Notes: a model not told the origin generated them from the sequence alone. A stretch of 64,000 nucleotides of DNA from Desulfotomaculum sp. (GCA_016841675.1 JAENYQ010000006.1:19893-83892), one strand, 5' to 3'. Shown: positions 9,401-18,015, counted from the stretch's first letter. Numbers and translations: made by a program.

Positions 9401-11812
9401 GTCGCGGACATGATGAAACAGCCAGGGGAGCAATTGCCAATCGCCACGCACCCAGCGGTGCATTCTCTTCTGATAAGCGCTGAACGTAGAGGGGTGCTCA
9501 TCGATTAATTCAATGTCCGACAGCAGGCCGGCGCGCAAAAATCCGCCTTCCAACAAGTCGTGACTAAGCACCCGGTTTTCTGGAATACGTTTACACAGCA
9601 CCTGGGCAAAGGCGTCAACATCGAAGATACCCTTCCCCGTAAAAATGCCCTGCCCCAACCCGTCCTGGTATGGATCGGAGGCGGCAAAGGCGTACGGATC
9701 GATTCCCGGCTCCGCCGTCCATATATAAGCAAAACGAGAGCGTAAGGCGGCCCCGTGGCTAATGCCGATACGCGGCTGCAGTACGCCGTATCCTTCGATG
9801 ACCCGTGTCCGCGTACGGTTTAACCGCGGCCGGTTGTAGGGCAGATGCAGGGTGCCGATCATCCGCTGCGCGCTTTCCAGCGGTAGCTGCGTATCCGCGT
9901 CAAGGGTGATGACGTAACGGATGCGCGGGAGGATAGACTTGTCCCCGACTACGAAGGTGTAAGTCGTATCAGCCCGCCCTTGAAGCAGTTCGACAAATTC
10001 AACCAATGCGCCCCGCTTGCGTTCCCAACCCATCCATACCCCCTCGGACGGGTTCCACAATCTGCGGCGCTGAAAGAGGTGAAATGTACTACCGCCCGGG
10101 CGGGAGTACTTGCAGTTTAACTCCTCAATGCTTGCGCGCGCGGCTGCAAGGACGGCAGCATCATCAATTGGGGATGATGTGTGTCCCCTTTCCTTTGATA
10201 ATGTCTCCGCGTCTGCGTCAACAAGATCACCCAGGAGAGCGAAGTGGATATTCGTGTCGCGGTTGGCCAGGTAATGCAGTTCCAGCCGCTCCGCCAATTC
10301 CTGCACCTCTTTGACCGTGGACCAGATTACGGGAATGACGACCATAGTGGTCGCTTCATGAGGAATCCCGCAGGAAAAATCGTATCTCAACAGCGGCCGT
10401 GGCCGCCTGGCGCACTCGATCAGCCAGTGTGCCGCCGTGACGGCCCACTCGCTGGCTGGGAACGACAGCGCCAGCAGTATCATCGTCCACTGGGCAGTGG
10501 TAAAACCGGTGCCCCTGGCGACCCACGCCGCAAATCCCGACAGGACGACTAAGAACAATCCTATGAGGAGGGTAAAATACGCGCCGGTGGCACGACGTAA
10601 AACTCCTATTTCCGGTAAATACCGGGGGGTGCTGCATATTTTCAGCGTGCGCTGCAGTTCTTTAACGCCGTCCGGTTCCAGCAGGTAATAGGCGACAAAT
10701 GTCGGGCGCGGCAGTTCCTCAATTGGGGAGGAGGTGTGTCCCCTTTCCTTTGAATTTGCCGGGCCGCCGGCGGCCTCATCATCCTGTGCCCGCTCCGCGC
10801 ACGCCTGTTTGTATTCCTGTGCCGCAAGTTGGACGGCCTGCTGTGCCACCAGATTTTCCGGCACCCGTAAGCGGCGGGCCAATTGCTCAACGTGCTTTCG
10901 CAACACTTCACGGCTTGAGAAATCAAGCAGTGGATAGACACCTGCGCTTTCTTCACGCAGAGTGTGTTCAACCATGCAAATCTGCTCGAACCGATCGCGC
11001 CAGTGCAGGCGCGAAATTTTGCGCAGGCTTCCGATGAGGTTGCCTGTGGTTACTTGATAGGCGGCCTGAAGCTGATATTCATAGGAGACGATTCGATCAA
11101 GGCTTTCCGGGCCGTTTTCCAGTTTGCATATCAGCCATTCTCGTACGGTTGCCGAATCGTCCGCCCACTCGCGCAGGTGCCTGATCAAGTGAGCGATCAG
11201 CGGGCCGGAGAGCGGTATTTCCTGGCCCGCTTCTTCAAGGGCAGTCTGAAGAACATCAGGACTTAACTGCGACGACTCAATGCGCGCCAGCAGCCGTTCG
11301 ACCAGCATACACACCTCTCGTCGTTCGCGGACCAGCTTCATGACTTCGGCCAGGCGCCGGATCAAGGCGATGCGCAGGATAAGCGGGGTCGCCCACGCCT
11401 CCGCAATGGTAAGTACCGCTACTTCCTGGTAAGAATTGATGTATGAAACGAGCGATTCTTCGTCCATGTTTCCATCCACATGTTCGAGATAATCAGCACA
11501 TATAGACAGTACCCTTGCCTGGCCGGTTTTGCGCAGGTGCGGCAAATCCCGCAAGAAGTTTTTGGAAAGCTGGTGCCGGACGACCAACACCTGTTCTTCG
11601 ATGAACTCGGCATGATCGAGCAGCCATTCTTCCGCGGGCTGCGAACAGCTTGCGCTGATGTCCTGCAGGGAGCGTATAAACGAGCGTAAATTCTCAACGT
11701 CTGTATAAAACTCCCGCCACAGGTGCTTTGATGGTCTGCTTCTCACGTAAGGGTCGTGTGTTAAGGCAAGTTCATGGGCTTTTTGCCGGAGTTGTTCAGT
11801 ATTTAAAATCAT
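3410..11812 (-). CDS. Cyclic beta-1,2-glucan synthase (NdvB/Cgs-like)
   Basis: Giant membrane enzyme of 2800 residues, the usual size of Cgs/NdvB. Reading the domains: a helical N-terminal region (1-400); a first membrane block near 410-470; a GT84-type glycosyltransferase region (~490-790) with VITLDADTQLP and HRWVRGDWQ; further membrane segments around 820-1000; a glycoamylase-like cyclisation region (~1090-1450) with TVDSGNFVGSL and SWSGTMFEYLMP; and a GH94/GT36 phosphorylase-like C-terminal region with GIGDWNDGMSRVG near residue 2470, the expected catalytic-acid block. The enzyme polymerises UDP-glucose into beta-1,2-glucan, cyclises it and trims chain length. It is monocistronic here. 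Two in-frame 34 bp repeats insert SKERGHTSSPI at ~352 and ~537. Confidence 0.9.
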   Translation of the reverse strand: MILNTEQLRQKAHELALTHDPYVRSRPSKHLWREFYTDVENLRSFIRSLQDISASCSQPAEEWLLDHAEFIEEQVLVVRHQLSKNFLRDLPHLRKTGQARVLSICADYLEHVDGNMDEESLVSYINSYQEVAVLTIAEAWATPLILRIALIRRLAEVMKLVRERREVCMLVERLLARIESSQLSPDVLQTALEEAGQEIPLSGPLIAHLIRHLREWADDSATVREWLICKLENGPESLDRIVSYEYQLQAAYQVTTGNLIGSLRKISRLHWRDRFEQICMVEHTLREESAGVYPLLDFSSREVLRKHVEQLARRLRVPENLVAQQAVQLAAQEYKQACAERAQDDEAAGGPANSKERGHTSSPIEELPRPTFVAYYLLEPDGVKELQRTLKICSTPRYLPEIGVLRRATGAYFTLLIGLFLVVLSGFAAWVARGTGFTTAQWTMILLALSFPASEWAVTAAHWLIECARRPRPLLRYDFSCGIPHEATTMVVIPVIWSTVKEVQELAERLELHYLANRDTNIHFALLGDLVDADAETLSKERGHTSSPIDDAAVLAAARASIEELNCKYSRPGGSTFHLFQRRRLWNPSEGVWMGWERKRGALVEFVELLQGRADTTYTFVVGDKSILPRIRYVITLDADTQLPLESAQRMIGTLHLPYNRPRLNRTRTRVIEGYGVLQPRIGISHGAALRSRFAYIWTAEPGIDPYAFAASDPYQDGLGQGIFTGKGIFDVDAFAQVLCKRIPENRVLSHDLLEGGFLRAGLLSDIELIDEHPSTFSAYQKRMHRWVRGDWQLLPWLFHHVRDRRGTLLPVDLSPLSRWQMIDNLRRSLLPMAFFTVLLLGLAVLPGSPGRWLALVFVTLFLPLIRQLVAIRRTVWRPRSLLATAGKVLLTIMTLPFQSVVLLDAIARTLYRLFVSKRHLLEWVSAAEIERRSRGRRYPALLGMYGGYTLVFLFALAAAASAVPALQWTGLALSAVWAVAPLAVRWLDRPVQRPERPLAAAEEAELRKLSKQIWTFFEDYVTETDHWLPPDNVQIEPPNGIAHRTSPTNIGLYLACALAARDFGFIDTPGLIERLERTISTVEHLDKWKGHLYNWYDTVTLEPLPPLYVSTVDSGNFVGSLMTVKEGVEDWLKSDSEGEQPGSDQDRGQATEAFNVLFAGELTPALKDNNVAHSRTSPQSVLDDWPARGQNLIARLEALINGTDFRPLYDPKAKLFTLGYNAGLREPDQILYDLLASESRQSSFIAIALGHVPVSHWHALGRTMTRVGRRVTLLSWSGTMFEYLMPWLFMRTYRNTVWDSTYRAVVKRQIQYAHQRGVPFGISESGYYAFDYQMNYQYRAFGVPGLGFKRGLEQDLVVAPYATILALPFAKRQGLADLRKFDDLGARGKYGYYEAIDFTSQRLPKDQTRIVIRSFMAHHQGMSLLALANLLAPKKIYERFHRDKRVQAAELLLQERIPPQPKIIKHPALARVHVPNTRPAVAEALREYLNADTPAPEVCVLSNGTLMTMVTNSGSGFSRYKGLAISRWREDPVLDNWGSYMYIRDVTRDMLWSPAFQPCRVPSHEQRVQFYLDRAAFMRVDGDVQTSLEICMSPEWNAEVRRLTLTNAGNEARIIEVTTFLELALAPPSADDAHPAFSKLFIKTAYVEDAQCLLARRRPREEDEPPLWVAHSLISPGQTLGSVEYETDRAVFIGRGHPLSQPQGIRSRLRGTVGSVADPALIMRRRLSIEPGEQVQLNAVTAVADTKEEAMDIVSRFPGDLAVERTFQLAWNRSQIELRHLHLTAAKAMTFQAFAGRVLYTPPLRQERKLNINANVKGQSDLWAYGVSGDVPMILVRIENRANMQFVVKLLTGHEYLRRLGFLFDLVVLNESAGGYQQDLQEALRRAVEQVVYRHGTGPGGVFIINADQLPDDDRTLLLATARVVLRAGGPSLKAQTKLPRWDTVFPAPLTPAAPLNRFAAHPPDDMRQLMFFNGWGGFSPDGREYQIIIKNSNHLPAPWINVIANPRFGCLVSELGTGYTWWRNSREFKLTPWSNDPVLDQPGEVCYLRDEESGELWSTTPSTVQAGQPYTVTHGRGFTCFRHERHGVRQGMTVFVPLDDPVKVVKLRLQNMSAERRRLSVTYYAEWVLGVQRQANASFIITEWDESAQIMLARNAYQEAFRDATAFLGVQPQPEAPVDPPAAAECEAKRNPAGADELSWTADRNEFLGRNGTLENPAAMGRERLSGQTGALYDACGAVQAKLTLEPGAERTVYILLGCENSREAVVKLAQKYCQNSVCDQAFELVREFWAGVLDQVSVSTPCPEMDVLLNGWLIYQALGCRMWARSAFYQAGGAYGFRDQLQDSLALLHSRPDLTRAQILLHAAHQYEEGDVQHWWHEETQRGIRTRFSDDLLWLPYAVGRYVEHTGDDSILDETEPYLHSELLPEGEHERYEPTQISTQSGAVYEHCLRAIDRALHRFGEHDLPLIGIGDWNDGMSRVGAQGRGESVWLGWFLCAVLNRFTELCRRRGDARRAVRYRDVRGKLASSLDEHAWDGQWYRRAFTDAGQWLGSIYNEECRIDAIAQSWSVISGAAPREKALQAMQSFDRELVDRDLSVARLLTPPFDRTDPSPGYIQGYPPGIRENGAQYTHGVIWSIIAWCRLGNGDKALELFQMLNPLNHTRTPNEVRQYAGEPYVMAADVYTADPHQGRAGWTWYTGAAGWMYQAGVEWILGLRRRGQRLYICPCIPCEWPEFSVSYRFGDARYLITVKNPSRKSGGATALQINGREVALSEQDVQEGPCVELHDDGQVHHVVLEL
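10165..10198. repeat. 34 bp repeat inside the glucan synthase gene, copy A
   Basis: Sequence caattggggatgatgtgtg followed by tcccctttcctttga. It differs from copy B by two bases and is read in frame as SKERGHTSSPI-D. Its core GTGTCCCCTTTC also occurs near 34.47 kb between genes. Confidence 0.85.
10720..10753. repeat. 34 bp repeat inside the glucan synthase gene, copy B
   Basis: Near-identical to copy A, same orientation and same reading frame (SKERGHTSSPI-E), about 555 bp away. It lies in a low-conservation linker just before the first membrane block, which would tolerate an 11-residue insertion. Confidence 0.85.
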
Positions 11813-12027
11813 AGGTTCTCCTATTGACAGTTAAAAAGTTGAGAATTCCTTACCATACGATGCTGCGAAATCCGAAACAGTTAAAATATGCCCCTTGGGG
11901 ATATTAATTATGTCGTCAGTGGTCAGTAAATCTATTAATAAAATTTTTCCAGCTTAAAAATAGGATAGTCGGTAAAGATAAATAAGGATTTTAAAATTAT
12001 TATAAATAAAGGGGGAAGTGGCTTACG

Positions 12028-15000
12028 TTACTTACTGATATACCCCTTGATAAAGGTGGCCACCAATCCAAAGGCAGCCAGCAGAGCCATAAAGGAAACG
12101 GCTTTAGTGCCGGCGCTGCTTGATTGATGCGCTGACTCTTCTTTAAGTTCATATGCTTTAACATTTTTTTGCCCCTGTTCCGGCTTTTCGGTTTCCTGCG
12201 GCGCAGATTGTTGAGTTTCTGTACGTATATTAAGCTGGGTATTGTGCTGAGCCGGTTTGTCTCCCACCGGAGTCGCGGACTGTGCCAATTGTCGGGTTTG
12301 AGTTGGCGCTGCCCCGGCCCCGGATGGCAGCTTACTTTGCGGTGCCGGCTGGATCGGTTCCACCTGCTCCGCCGGTTCAGGCGAAGCGTTGCGGGAAGGC
12401 GAACTGGATAACGGCGACGCATCGTGATCTTGATCCTGGTTTTGCTTGGGGGCTATATTCAGTTGTTGGTCAGTTGATGTATAAAAAACTTCCTTAAACT
12501 TATCCATTGTATCACTGTCTACAGTAGCATAACTGGCCAGCCACTCGTTAAATACAATGTTGCTGCAGGTATGGTGGCAGCAAACCACTCCATATTGGGC
12601 AGCCGTTTGCATGTAAGTATCGGCCAATTTGGTCAACGTTTCCTGATCGGCCTGCCACATCTGCCGCCGCGCCGCTTCCAGGTTCCAACCGATGATAGAT
12701 TGCAGCACAAAAGGATCCAGCTGGCTCATGATCTTGTCGTCAAAGACAAAGGTTTCGGCTACCTGCCGCCAGGCCCAGTCATCGATGCCCTCCAGGGTGG
12801 CATCCACCAGGAACATGTTCGCTACGTGGTTACCGATCTCCCGGGATCCGGCATAACCTTCCTTGAGCATTCCCTCGATCCATTTGGGGTTTAACAGCCG
12901 GCTGCGTAATTCCGTGCCGACAAACTCACTAAAAGTCTGCACCCGGGGACTGCCGGTGCGCGTGTTGACCATATAAGTCTGCACCTTATTACCGGAAGCC
13001 GCTTCCGCCGCCAGTTTCAGCCCGCCCAGGTACTGGGCCACGTCATCGTTGTCCAGCGCGCCCCAGAGGGAATCCCGGACCTGGGTAACCAGGTCCACGC
13101 TCTTTAGGATTTCCCGGAAGGTATCCTGAGCCGGCACACCGTAAGCGGTCTTACCGTAGATGTAGGACATCCGGCTCATGTAGGTGTCCACAAGATCCTG
13201 GCTGTCTTCCCAGGCGCTGGTGGCCTGGCCCAGCTCTGAAACGCCCGTGCCGTAGGTTCCCGGAGCGTCACCAAAGATCCTGGCTTGCGCCAGATCGTCT
13301 GCCTCTTGCTCTGACAGGCCCTGCTCCCGGAGCTTGTCCCGCAAGGTTAGATAGGTCTTGCGCACCAGGTTGCTTTCCGGGTTCTCTTCCAGTAAAGCAA
13401 CTTGCCTGAAAGCGTCGTCCAGCACGCCAACCGTATGGGAAAAGGTATCCCGAAACAGACCGGAGATGGTTACCAGCACGTTAATCCGCGGTCGCCCCAG
13501 TTCCTCCAGGGGAGTAACCTGCACCGTGCTCACCCGGCCGCTCTTATCCCAAACCGGCTCGGCACCAATTAAACGGAGGATCAGAGCCACGGATTCTCCC
13601 TGGGTGCGCATGGTCTCAATGGCCCAGAGGACCACGCCCACCGTTTCCGGATAACGCCCTTGCTCCGCATAGAATTTTTCCAAAAGCTGATCGGCCGCCT
13701 CTTTACCCGTCTTCCAGGCCGCCTCGTCGGGCACCATGCGCGGGTCAAAGGAAACCATGTTTCTGCCCGTGGGCAATGCGTCGGGTACCCGCACCGGGTC
13801 CCGCCCCAACCCGGGCTCGATAAATGCACCGGAAAGTGCCCGCAGCAGATTGGTTATTTCGTTAGTAGTCAAAAGCAGGCACTCTCTAATTTCATCCCGG
13901 CTTTCTTCTCTGGCTACCGCATCGTAATTTACGATGGATTCAACCATCAGATCCAGCATTTCTCCTTGGGGCGGCAAGCCGAAGGTATGCAAGCCGTAAG
14001 GCATGAGCTCCGTGGCCAGCTCTTCCAGGTATTCATGGAGCAGGGAGGCCACCTGAGCAAAATCGGCCGTTTCAAGATCAAGGCTCAGATCCCGGTCAAG
14101 GCTGTTCGCCTTAACCTTTTCAATAATCTGTTCCTGCAGGTTGGACGCTCTGGCAGTATTGCCCACGCTTACTGCGTTCTCGTAGTCCACTACTAGTTGC
14201 TGCAGTTCGGCCAGTGCGCCGTAGAGCCCGGGCTGGATCATGGGCGGCGTGAGGTGGTCGATGGTCACCGCATACCCCCGCCGCTTGGCCTGGGTTCCTT
14301 CGCCGGGATTGTTCATGATGTAGGGGTAGATATCCGGCAGATTGCCCATTAATACATCCGGCCAGTCATCTTCCCCCAGCCCCACGCTCCGTCCGGGCAA
14401 CCATTCCAGCGTACCGTGGGTGCCCAGGTGGATCACCGCGTCAGCCTGGAATTCCTTCTGCAGCCAGAAATAAAAAGCTATATACTGGTGTGGTGGAGGC
14501 AAAGCAGGTGAATGGGCGATTTTTGAGGGATCATCCCCCCAACCCCGCATAGGCTGCGGGCCCAGGAAAATGTTGCCCAGTGTGGCCCCGGGAATAACCA
14601 GGTTGCCCTCATAAACCATGATGTTGCCCGGAGGCGGACCCCATTCCTTTTCCACCTGCGCCCGCAGCTCCCCGGACAAGGTGGCGTACCACTCCAGGTA
14701 TTTCTCTACCGGCAAGAGTAGGGCCCCCGCCTGCACCAGTGCGTCCAATTCACCCGGTGCCCAGCTACCGACATTCCTTCCTTGTCGGTGAATGAGTTCT
14801 TCTATTACCCGGGAGCTGAGGTCACCTTCCACCCGGTAGTCATTATCGCGTAATGCCTGTAAAATAACCGCTGCGCTGGCAATGCTGTTTAAGTAGGAAG
14901 CGCCAATATCATCTTTGCCCCCGTGGTGGTTATAATAAACAAGAGCTATTTTTTTGTCCGTATTGTCCTTTTGCTGCAGGTTGACCCAGGCCAGTGCCCG

Positions 15001-16182
15001 GCCTACCAGGCGTTCAATGCGGTCGGGAAGGGGTACTTTTTTCACTATGGTAGCTCCCGTACTTTCGTCTACCTTGACTACCGTGCTGCCACCCATGAAC
15101 ACCGGTTCAATACGCCCGTCCAGCTCAGGATAGGCAATCTGCCAGGCCACTTCGCTGCTGATACCGGCCGGGTTGCTCTGCCATTCTTCCAAATCGCTGC
15201 TGTAAACCGGTGCCATAACCGGTACATTTAACTGTTTAAATAACTCGATACCCTCTTCCGGCTGGCCGTAGATAAAGTTAAACCCCACCGCCGCAATAAG
15301 AAAGTCTACCTGCCTTTTGCCACCGGGCATGAAAAAGTCCTGGAACGCCGCTTTACGGTTGCTGCTATCGCTGAAAACCAGGAGCGCGTTGGCCCCTTTG
15401 GCTTCCAGTTCCCTTTGGACGGCCAGAAACATATCGATATCGTTATTCTTAAAGAAGCTATCATAGGTAGTTATACCGACCGATGGAGCCCCCTCTTTGA
15501 AGTGCCCGCTGACTTTATACCAGGCCAGATAACCGCCTAAAGTATCGAAAGTACCCGGCGGAAGTCCCATACCGTCTTCTACGTTAAGGGTTAATCCTTC
15601 AGCATCCGGGTGATAGATAAACCGGCCGGGCATATTGATCGGGTCTAACTGTTCCTCGGTTGCGACCTGCCCGTATGTGGAGGCCAGATGCAATACCAGC
15701 TGCCGCATGTTTTCCACGCCGCCGAACTTAAAATAATTAGTTAGTAAGCTATCTTGACTATCATCAATTTGTGGATATTCCTGAAAAGAACCGCTCCGGG
15801 TGGAAAGTACCTTGCCTTCCCATCCCTCAGGCAGGTCTTGCAGCAACGGCCCTATCGTTTGAATACCGGTGGAACCAATCATCTCCAGCAAAAACACATC
15901 GGCATCCTGTAAAGATTGCTTTAACTGCTGAACCTTTTCTTCATTTGCCAAGTCATTGGAATTAAATAATTTCAGATCAATTGGGTAATCCCCCAACTTG
16001 TCATAAGCATCCACCAGGGGCATTAAAAAACCCTCACTGCCCAAAAGCATGACCACCCTGGTGCGGGCATTTTCATCCGCTGCAACCACCGGTACCTTAA
16101 TTAGTGGAACAACAACAAGGGCCAAAAATATCACAAAGGTAAAGATTATATTTCTACGTAATTTATATGTCCTTGAGAACAT
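12028..16182 (-). CDS. Secreted, membrane-anchored CobN-like chelatase subunit
   Basis: About 1384 residues from ATG 16182 (the track extends to 16221). The start is chosen for a clean signal peptide, MFSRTYKLRRN + hydrophobic stretch + VVAADE, with GGAGGTG upstream. The body is the CobN/BchH large-subunit fold: YNHHGGKDDIGASYLN, VIHLGTHGTLEWLPGRSVGL, RINVLVTISGLFRDTF, FGDAPGTYGTGVSEL. The last ~110 residues are a Pro/Gln/Ser-rich linker, then a transmembrane helix (VSFMALLAAFGLVATFI) and a short KGYISK tail. CobN normally inserts Co2+ into the corrin ring in the cytosol with CobS/CobT; here the protein should sit outside the membrane and neither partner is nearby. It is the last gene of a four-gene operon under tandem cobalamin riboswitches. 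Confidence 0.88.
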   Translation of the reverse strand: MFSRTYKLRRNIIFTFVIFLALVVVPLIKVPVVAADENARTRVVMLLGSEGFLMPLVDAYDKLGDYPIDLKLFNSNDLANEEKVQQLKQSLQDADVFLLEMIGSTGIQTIGPLLQDLPEGWEGKVLSTRSGSFQEYPQIDDSQDSLLTNYFKFGGVENMRQLVLHLASTYGQVATEEQLDPINMPGRFIYHPDAEGLTLNVEDGMGLPPGTFDTLGGYLAWYKVSGHFKEGAPSVGITTYDSFFKNNDIDMFLAVQRELEAKGANALLVFSDSSNRKAAFQDFFMPGGKRQVDFLIAAVGFNFIYGQPEEGIELFKQLNVPVMAPVYSSDLEEWQSNPAGISSEVAWQIAYPELDGRIEPVFMGGSTVVKVDESTGATIVKKVPLPDRIERLVGRALAWVNLQQKDNTDKKIALVYYNHHGGKDDIGASYLNSIASAAVILQALRDNDYRVEGDLSSRVIEELIHRQGRNVGSWAPGELDALVQAGALLLPVEKYLEWYATLSGELRAQVEKEWGPPPGNIMVYEGNLVIPGATLGNIFLGPQPMRGWGDDPSKIAHSPALPPPHQYIAFYFWLQKEFQADAVIHLGTHGTLEWLPGRSVGLGEDDWPDVLMGNLPDIYPYIMNNPGEGTQAKRRGYAVTIDHLTPPMIQPGLYGALAELQQLVVDYENAVSVGNTARASNLQEQIIEKVKANSLDRDLSLDLETADFAQVASLLHEYLEELATELMPYGLHTFGLPPQGEMLDLMVESIVNYDAVAREESRDEIRECLLLTTNEITNLLRALSGAFIEPGLGRDPVRVPDALPTGRNMVSFDPRMVPDEAAWKTGKEAADQLLEKFYAEQGRYPETVGVVLWAIETMRTQGESVALILRLIGAEPVWDKSGRVSTVQVTPLEELGRPRINVLVTISGLFRDTFSHTVGVLDDAFRQVALLEENPESNLVRKTYLTLRDKLREQGLSEQEADDLAQARIFGDAPGTYGTGVSELGQATSAWEDSQDLVDTYMSRMSYIYGKTAYGVPAQDTFREILKSVDLVTQVRDSLWGALDNDDVAQYLGGLKLAAEAASGNKVQTYMVNTRTGSPRVQTFSEFVGTELRSRLLNPKWIEGMLKEGYAGSREIGNHVANMFLVDATLEGIDDWAWRQVAETFVFDDKIMSQLDPFVLQSIIGWNLEAARRQMWQADQETLTKLADTYMQTAAQYGVVCCHHTCSNIVFNEWLASYATVDSDTMDKFKEVFYTSTDQQLNIAPKQNQDQDHDASPLSSSPSRNASPEPAEQVEPIQPAPQSKLPSGAGAAPTQTRQLAQSATPVGDKPAQHNTQLNIRTETQQSAPQETEKPEQGQKNVKAYELKEESAHQSSSAGTKAVSFMALLAAFGLVATFIKGYISK

Positions 16183-16201
16183 TAAGTCTTTGCCACCTCC
16201 G

Positions 16202-16558
16202 TTATTCTTTGCCATCTTCAATCATAATCAACTTTCCGGTTTTCGGATCCCGGTACACCGTGCCCATCTCCCGGTACCCGGAACCCCCACCTTGTTGTAT
16301 TTGGGGCACCTCCTCCAGTTCCTGGCCCCGCTCCACATTAATTACTTTTTGCATGCTTTGCATCAGGCGCTGTTTTTCCTCGGGTTTAACTTTGGCAAAG
16401 ATAATGTTTTGCAGGTTCCAGGAAAGCACCAGGGCTACCATCAATCCACAGCAAAAAACCAGCATCACATCAACCAGGTTGCCCAACCCGCCCAGGGGAT
16501 CAACTTCTTCTTCGGACAACCGCCCCCGCCTCATTCTCCTGGACAGCACGTGTTTCAC
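16202..16558 (-). CDS. DUF2149-type small membrane protein, ExbD/MotB-like topology
   Basis: 118 residues: a basic N terminus, one membrane helix containing an acidic residue (GNLVDVMLVFCCGLMVAL), then a hydrophilic extracytoplasmic tail ending YRDPKTGKLIMIEDG. This is the DUF2149 pattern known beside cobN-like genes. The Asp in the helix is what ExbD, TolR and MotB use to conduct protons, so it probably partners the ExbB-like gene upstream. Its start overlaps that gene by up to 59 bp (ATG 16534 is an alternative). Role inferred. Confidence 0.75.
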   Translation of the reverse strand: MKHVLSRRMRRGRLSEEEVDPLGGLGNLVDVMLVFCCGLMVALVLSWNLQNIIFAKVKPEEKQRLMQSMQKVINVERGQELEEVPQIQQGGGSGYREMGTVYRDPKTGKLIMIEDGKE

Positions 16559-17189
16559 CTCCCACCACCAACTCCAAGAGCAGTTCCATGTTACCCAGAT
16601 CCTGCTCGTACCAACGCCGCCGCACCTTGGAGATCAAGGCAGCCACGGCTCCGGCCGCAATGCCCGCCACCGTGGTATCAAAAGCGATAATTACCGCCTC
16701 GGACAGTCCTCGCACATCGCCCTGACCAAGGGCGGCCAGGCCCGGGCCCAGGGGAATAAGAGTACCCATAAGTCCCAACACCGGCCCCAGTTTGGCCAGC
16801 AGATCTGTTTTCCCCAGCACCTTCTTGGCCCGGAATTCTTCCCGATCAAGGATATCCCGGGCAATCAGTTTTCTGACTTCAATAGAAAGGTGAGCTCTGG
16901 CTAAAAGGTCGGTAAGTGGTTTCTTCTGACGGGGTAACAACGAACTGCTATCAATAACCTTCTGCAGGTTTTTCATCTGCCAGGGTGCAATGTTTCCCAC
17001 ATCGTGAAAGACTTCCATCATGTTTACCGGTTTGTTAGCTTTCCTCCTTTTGGCCTCTGCCACAAAGGTGCCTAACTCCGTAAAAGCAATTACCAAAAAA
17101 AATAGCAGACCTAAAACAACGGGGATTAACAAGCTCTGTGCAGCGGCATGTAAAATTTTTGTCAAATATTCTGAACCGGGAATGTTCAC
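16500..17189 (-). CDS. MotA/TolQ/ExbB proton-channel family protein
   Basis: 229 residues with one N-terminal membrane helix, a cytoplasmic helical region, and two further helices around LLAKLGPVLGLMGTLIPLGPGL and EAVIIAFDTTVAGIAAGAVAALI. The GPxLGLxGTL and FDTTxxGI blocks are the hallmark of the MotA/TolQ/ExbB family. With the DUF2149 protein it could form a proton-driven motor working on the surface CobN-like protein. It overlaps the upstream DUF2162 gene by 4 bp (ATGA), showing translational coupling. Confidence 0.85.
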   Translation of the reverse strand: MNIPGSEYLTKILHAAAQSLLIPVVLGLLFFLVIAFTELGTFVAEAKRRKANKPVNMMEVFHDVGNIAPWQMKNLQKVIDSSSLLPRQKKPLTDLLARAHLSIEVRKLIARDILDREEFRAKKVLGKTDLLAKLGPVLGLMGTLIPLGPGLAALGQGDVRGLSEAVIIAFDTTVAGIAAGAVAALISKVRRRWYEQDLGNMELLLELVVGGETRAVQENEAGAVVRRRS

Positions 17190-17929
17190 TGGTTATCACA
17201 ATCCTTTACATAACTAATTTGGTACATGATATACCCCCAAAACCCCAGGCCAACCATCCCAACCAGCACCAAAGCCACCAAGCGAGGTGAGCTTATGGAC
17301 AGAGGGGTTAAGGGCATGGCCATAGACTGCACAAAATTGGGGATAATCAGGGCGAAGGTGAGGGTTAGTATGCCGATAAATAATAACAAGTTATTAAAGA
17401 TGGCTGCTGGATTAAATCTAATTAAATGAACAATTCTCCTGATCGCTACGGCAATAACCAGCACCAGGGTTGAAAAGAAAAGGGCTATAGTCCGGCCAAG
17501 TTCTGATAAGGATATGCCCACCATGGAACTGATCAAAATTACTGAAAAGGACAGGGCAGCCAAACATAGTGGGCAGGGTAAAAAGCCAAGGATGAATTTC
17601 CATTGACCAGGTCTGAATCCGGGTTTTACAGCTCTTTCAACCGGTTGCCCGGATGAAGAACATCCCTGCTCCGGTTCTTGCTGTAGGCCAAGGTAAATCA
17701 GCAGTATGGCCATTAGTAAAGAACCAACAAAGGTATAGCGATCCAGAAACGTAACCAGCATTTGCTGGTGAGCGCCAAAAGTCAGTACCAAACAGTACAG
17801 GCTAATGCCGAAAATGCCGGAAACCAGTACCAGCCATCGCCGGTTCAGCCAGGATGTCCCTAAAATCAGCCCCGTTTTAACACCTAAAATTATGGTGGCA
17901 ACCAGTAAACCGCCCTGAAACCATAACAT
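17186..17929 (-). CDS. DUF2162-type polytopic membrane protein (putative transporter)
   Basis: 247 residues with about six or seven hydrophobic segments; residues ~115-125 read GFLPCPLCLAAL, a Pro-Cys-rich motif within a membrane segment. It matches the family usually called DUF2162, 'putative transporter', seen with CobN-like, DUF2149 and ExbB-like genes in methanogens and some Firmicutes. It is the first gene behind the cobalamin riboswitches, so metal or corrinoid transport is the natural guess. No substrate can be read from the sequence. Confidence 0.7.
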   Translation of the reverse strand: MLWFQGGLLVATIILGVKTGLILGTSWLNRRWLVLVSGIFGISLYCLVLTFGAHQQMLVTFLDRYTFVGSLLMAILLIYLGLQQEPEQGCSSSGQPVERAVKPGFRPGQWKFILGFLPCPLCLAALSFSVILISSMVGISLSELGRTIALFFSTLVLVIAVAIRRIVHLIRFNPAAIFNNLLLFIGILTLTFALIIPNFVQSMAMPLTPLSISSPRLVALVLVGMVGLGFWGYIMYQISYVKDCDNQ

Positions 17930-18015
17930 ACTTGTCGCCTTCCTTCATAAATTGTAAATTTACTGAAACCCTCCTGATTTTTGCTTATTTTTATTCACAT
18001 CCCGTGTAATGCGCA

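Noticed and set aside
13660-14196. 178-codon plus-strand ORF inside the CobN-like gene
   Set aside because: Shadow frame of a conserved CobN region.
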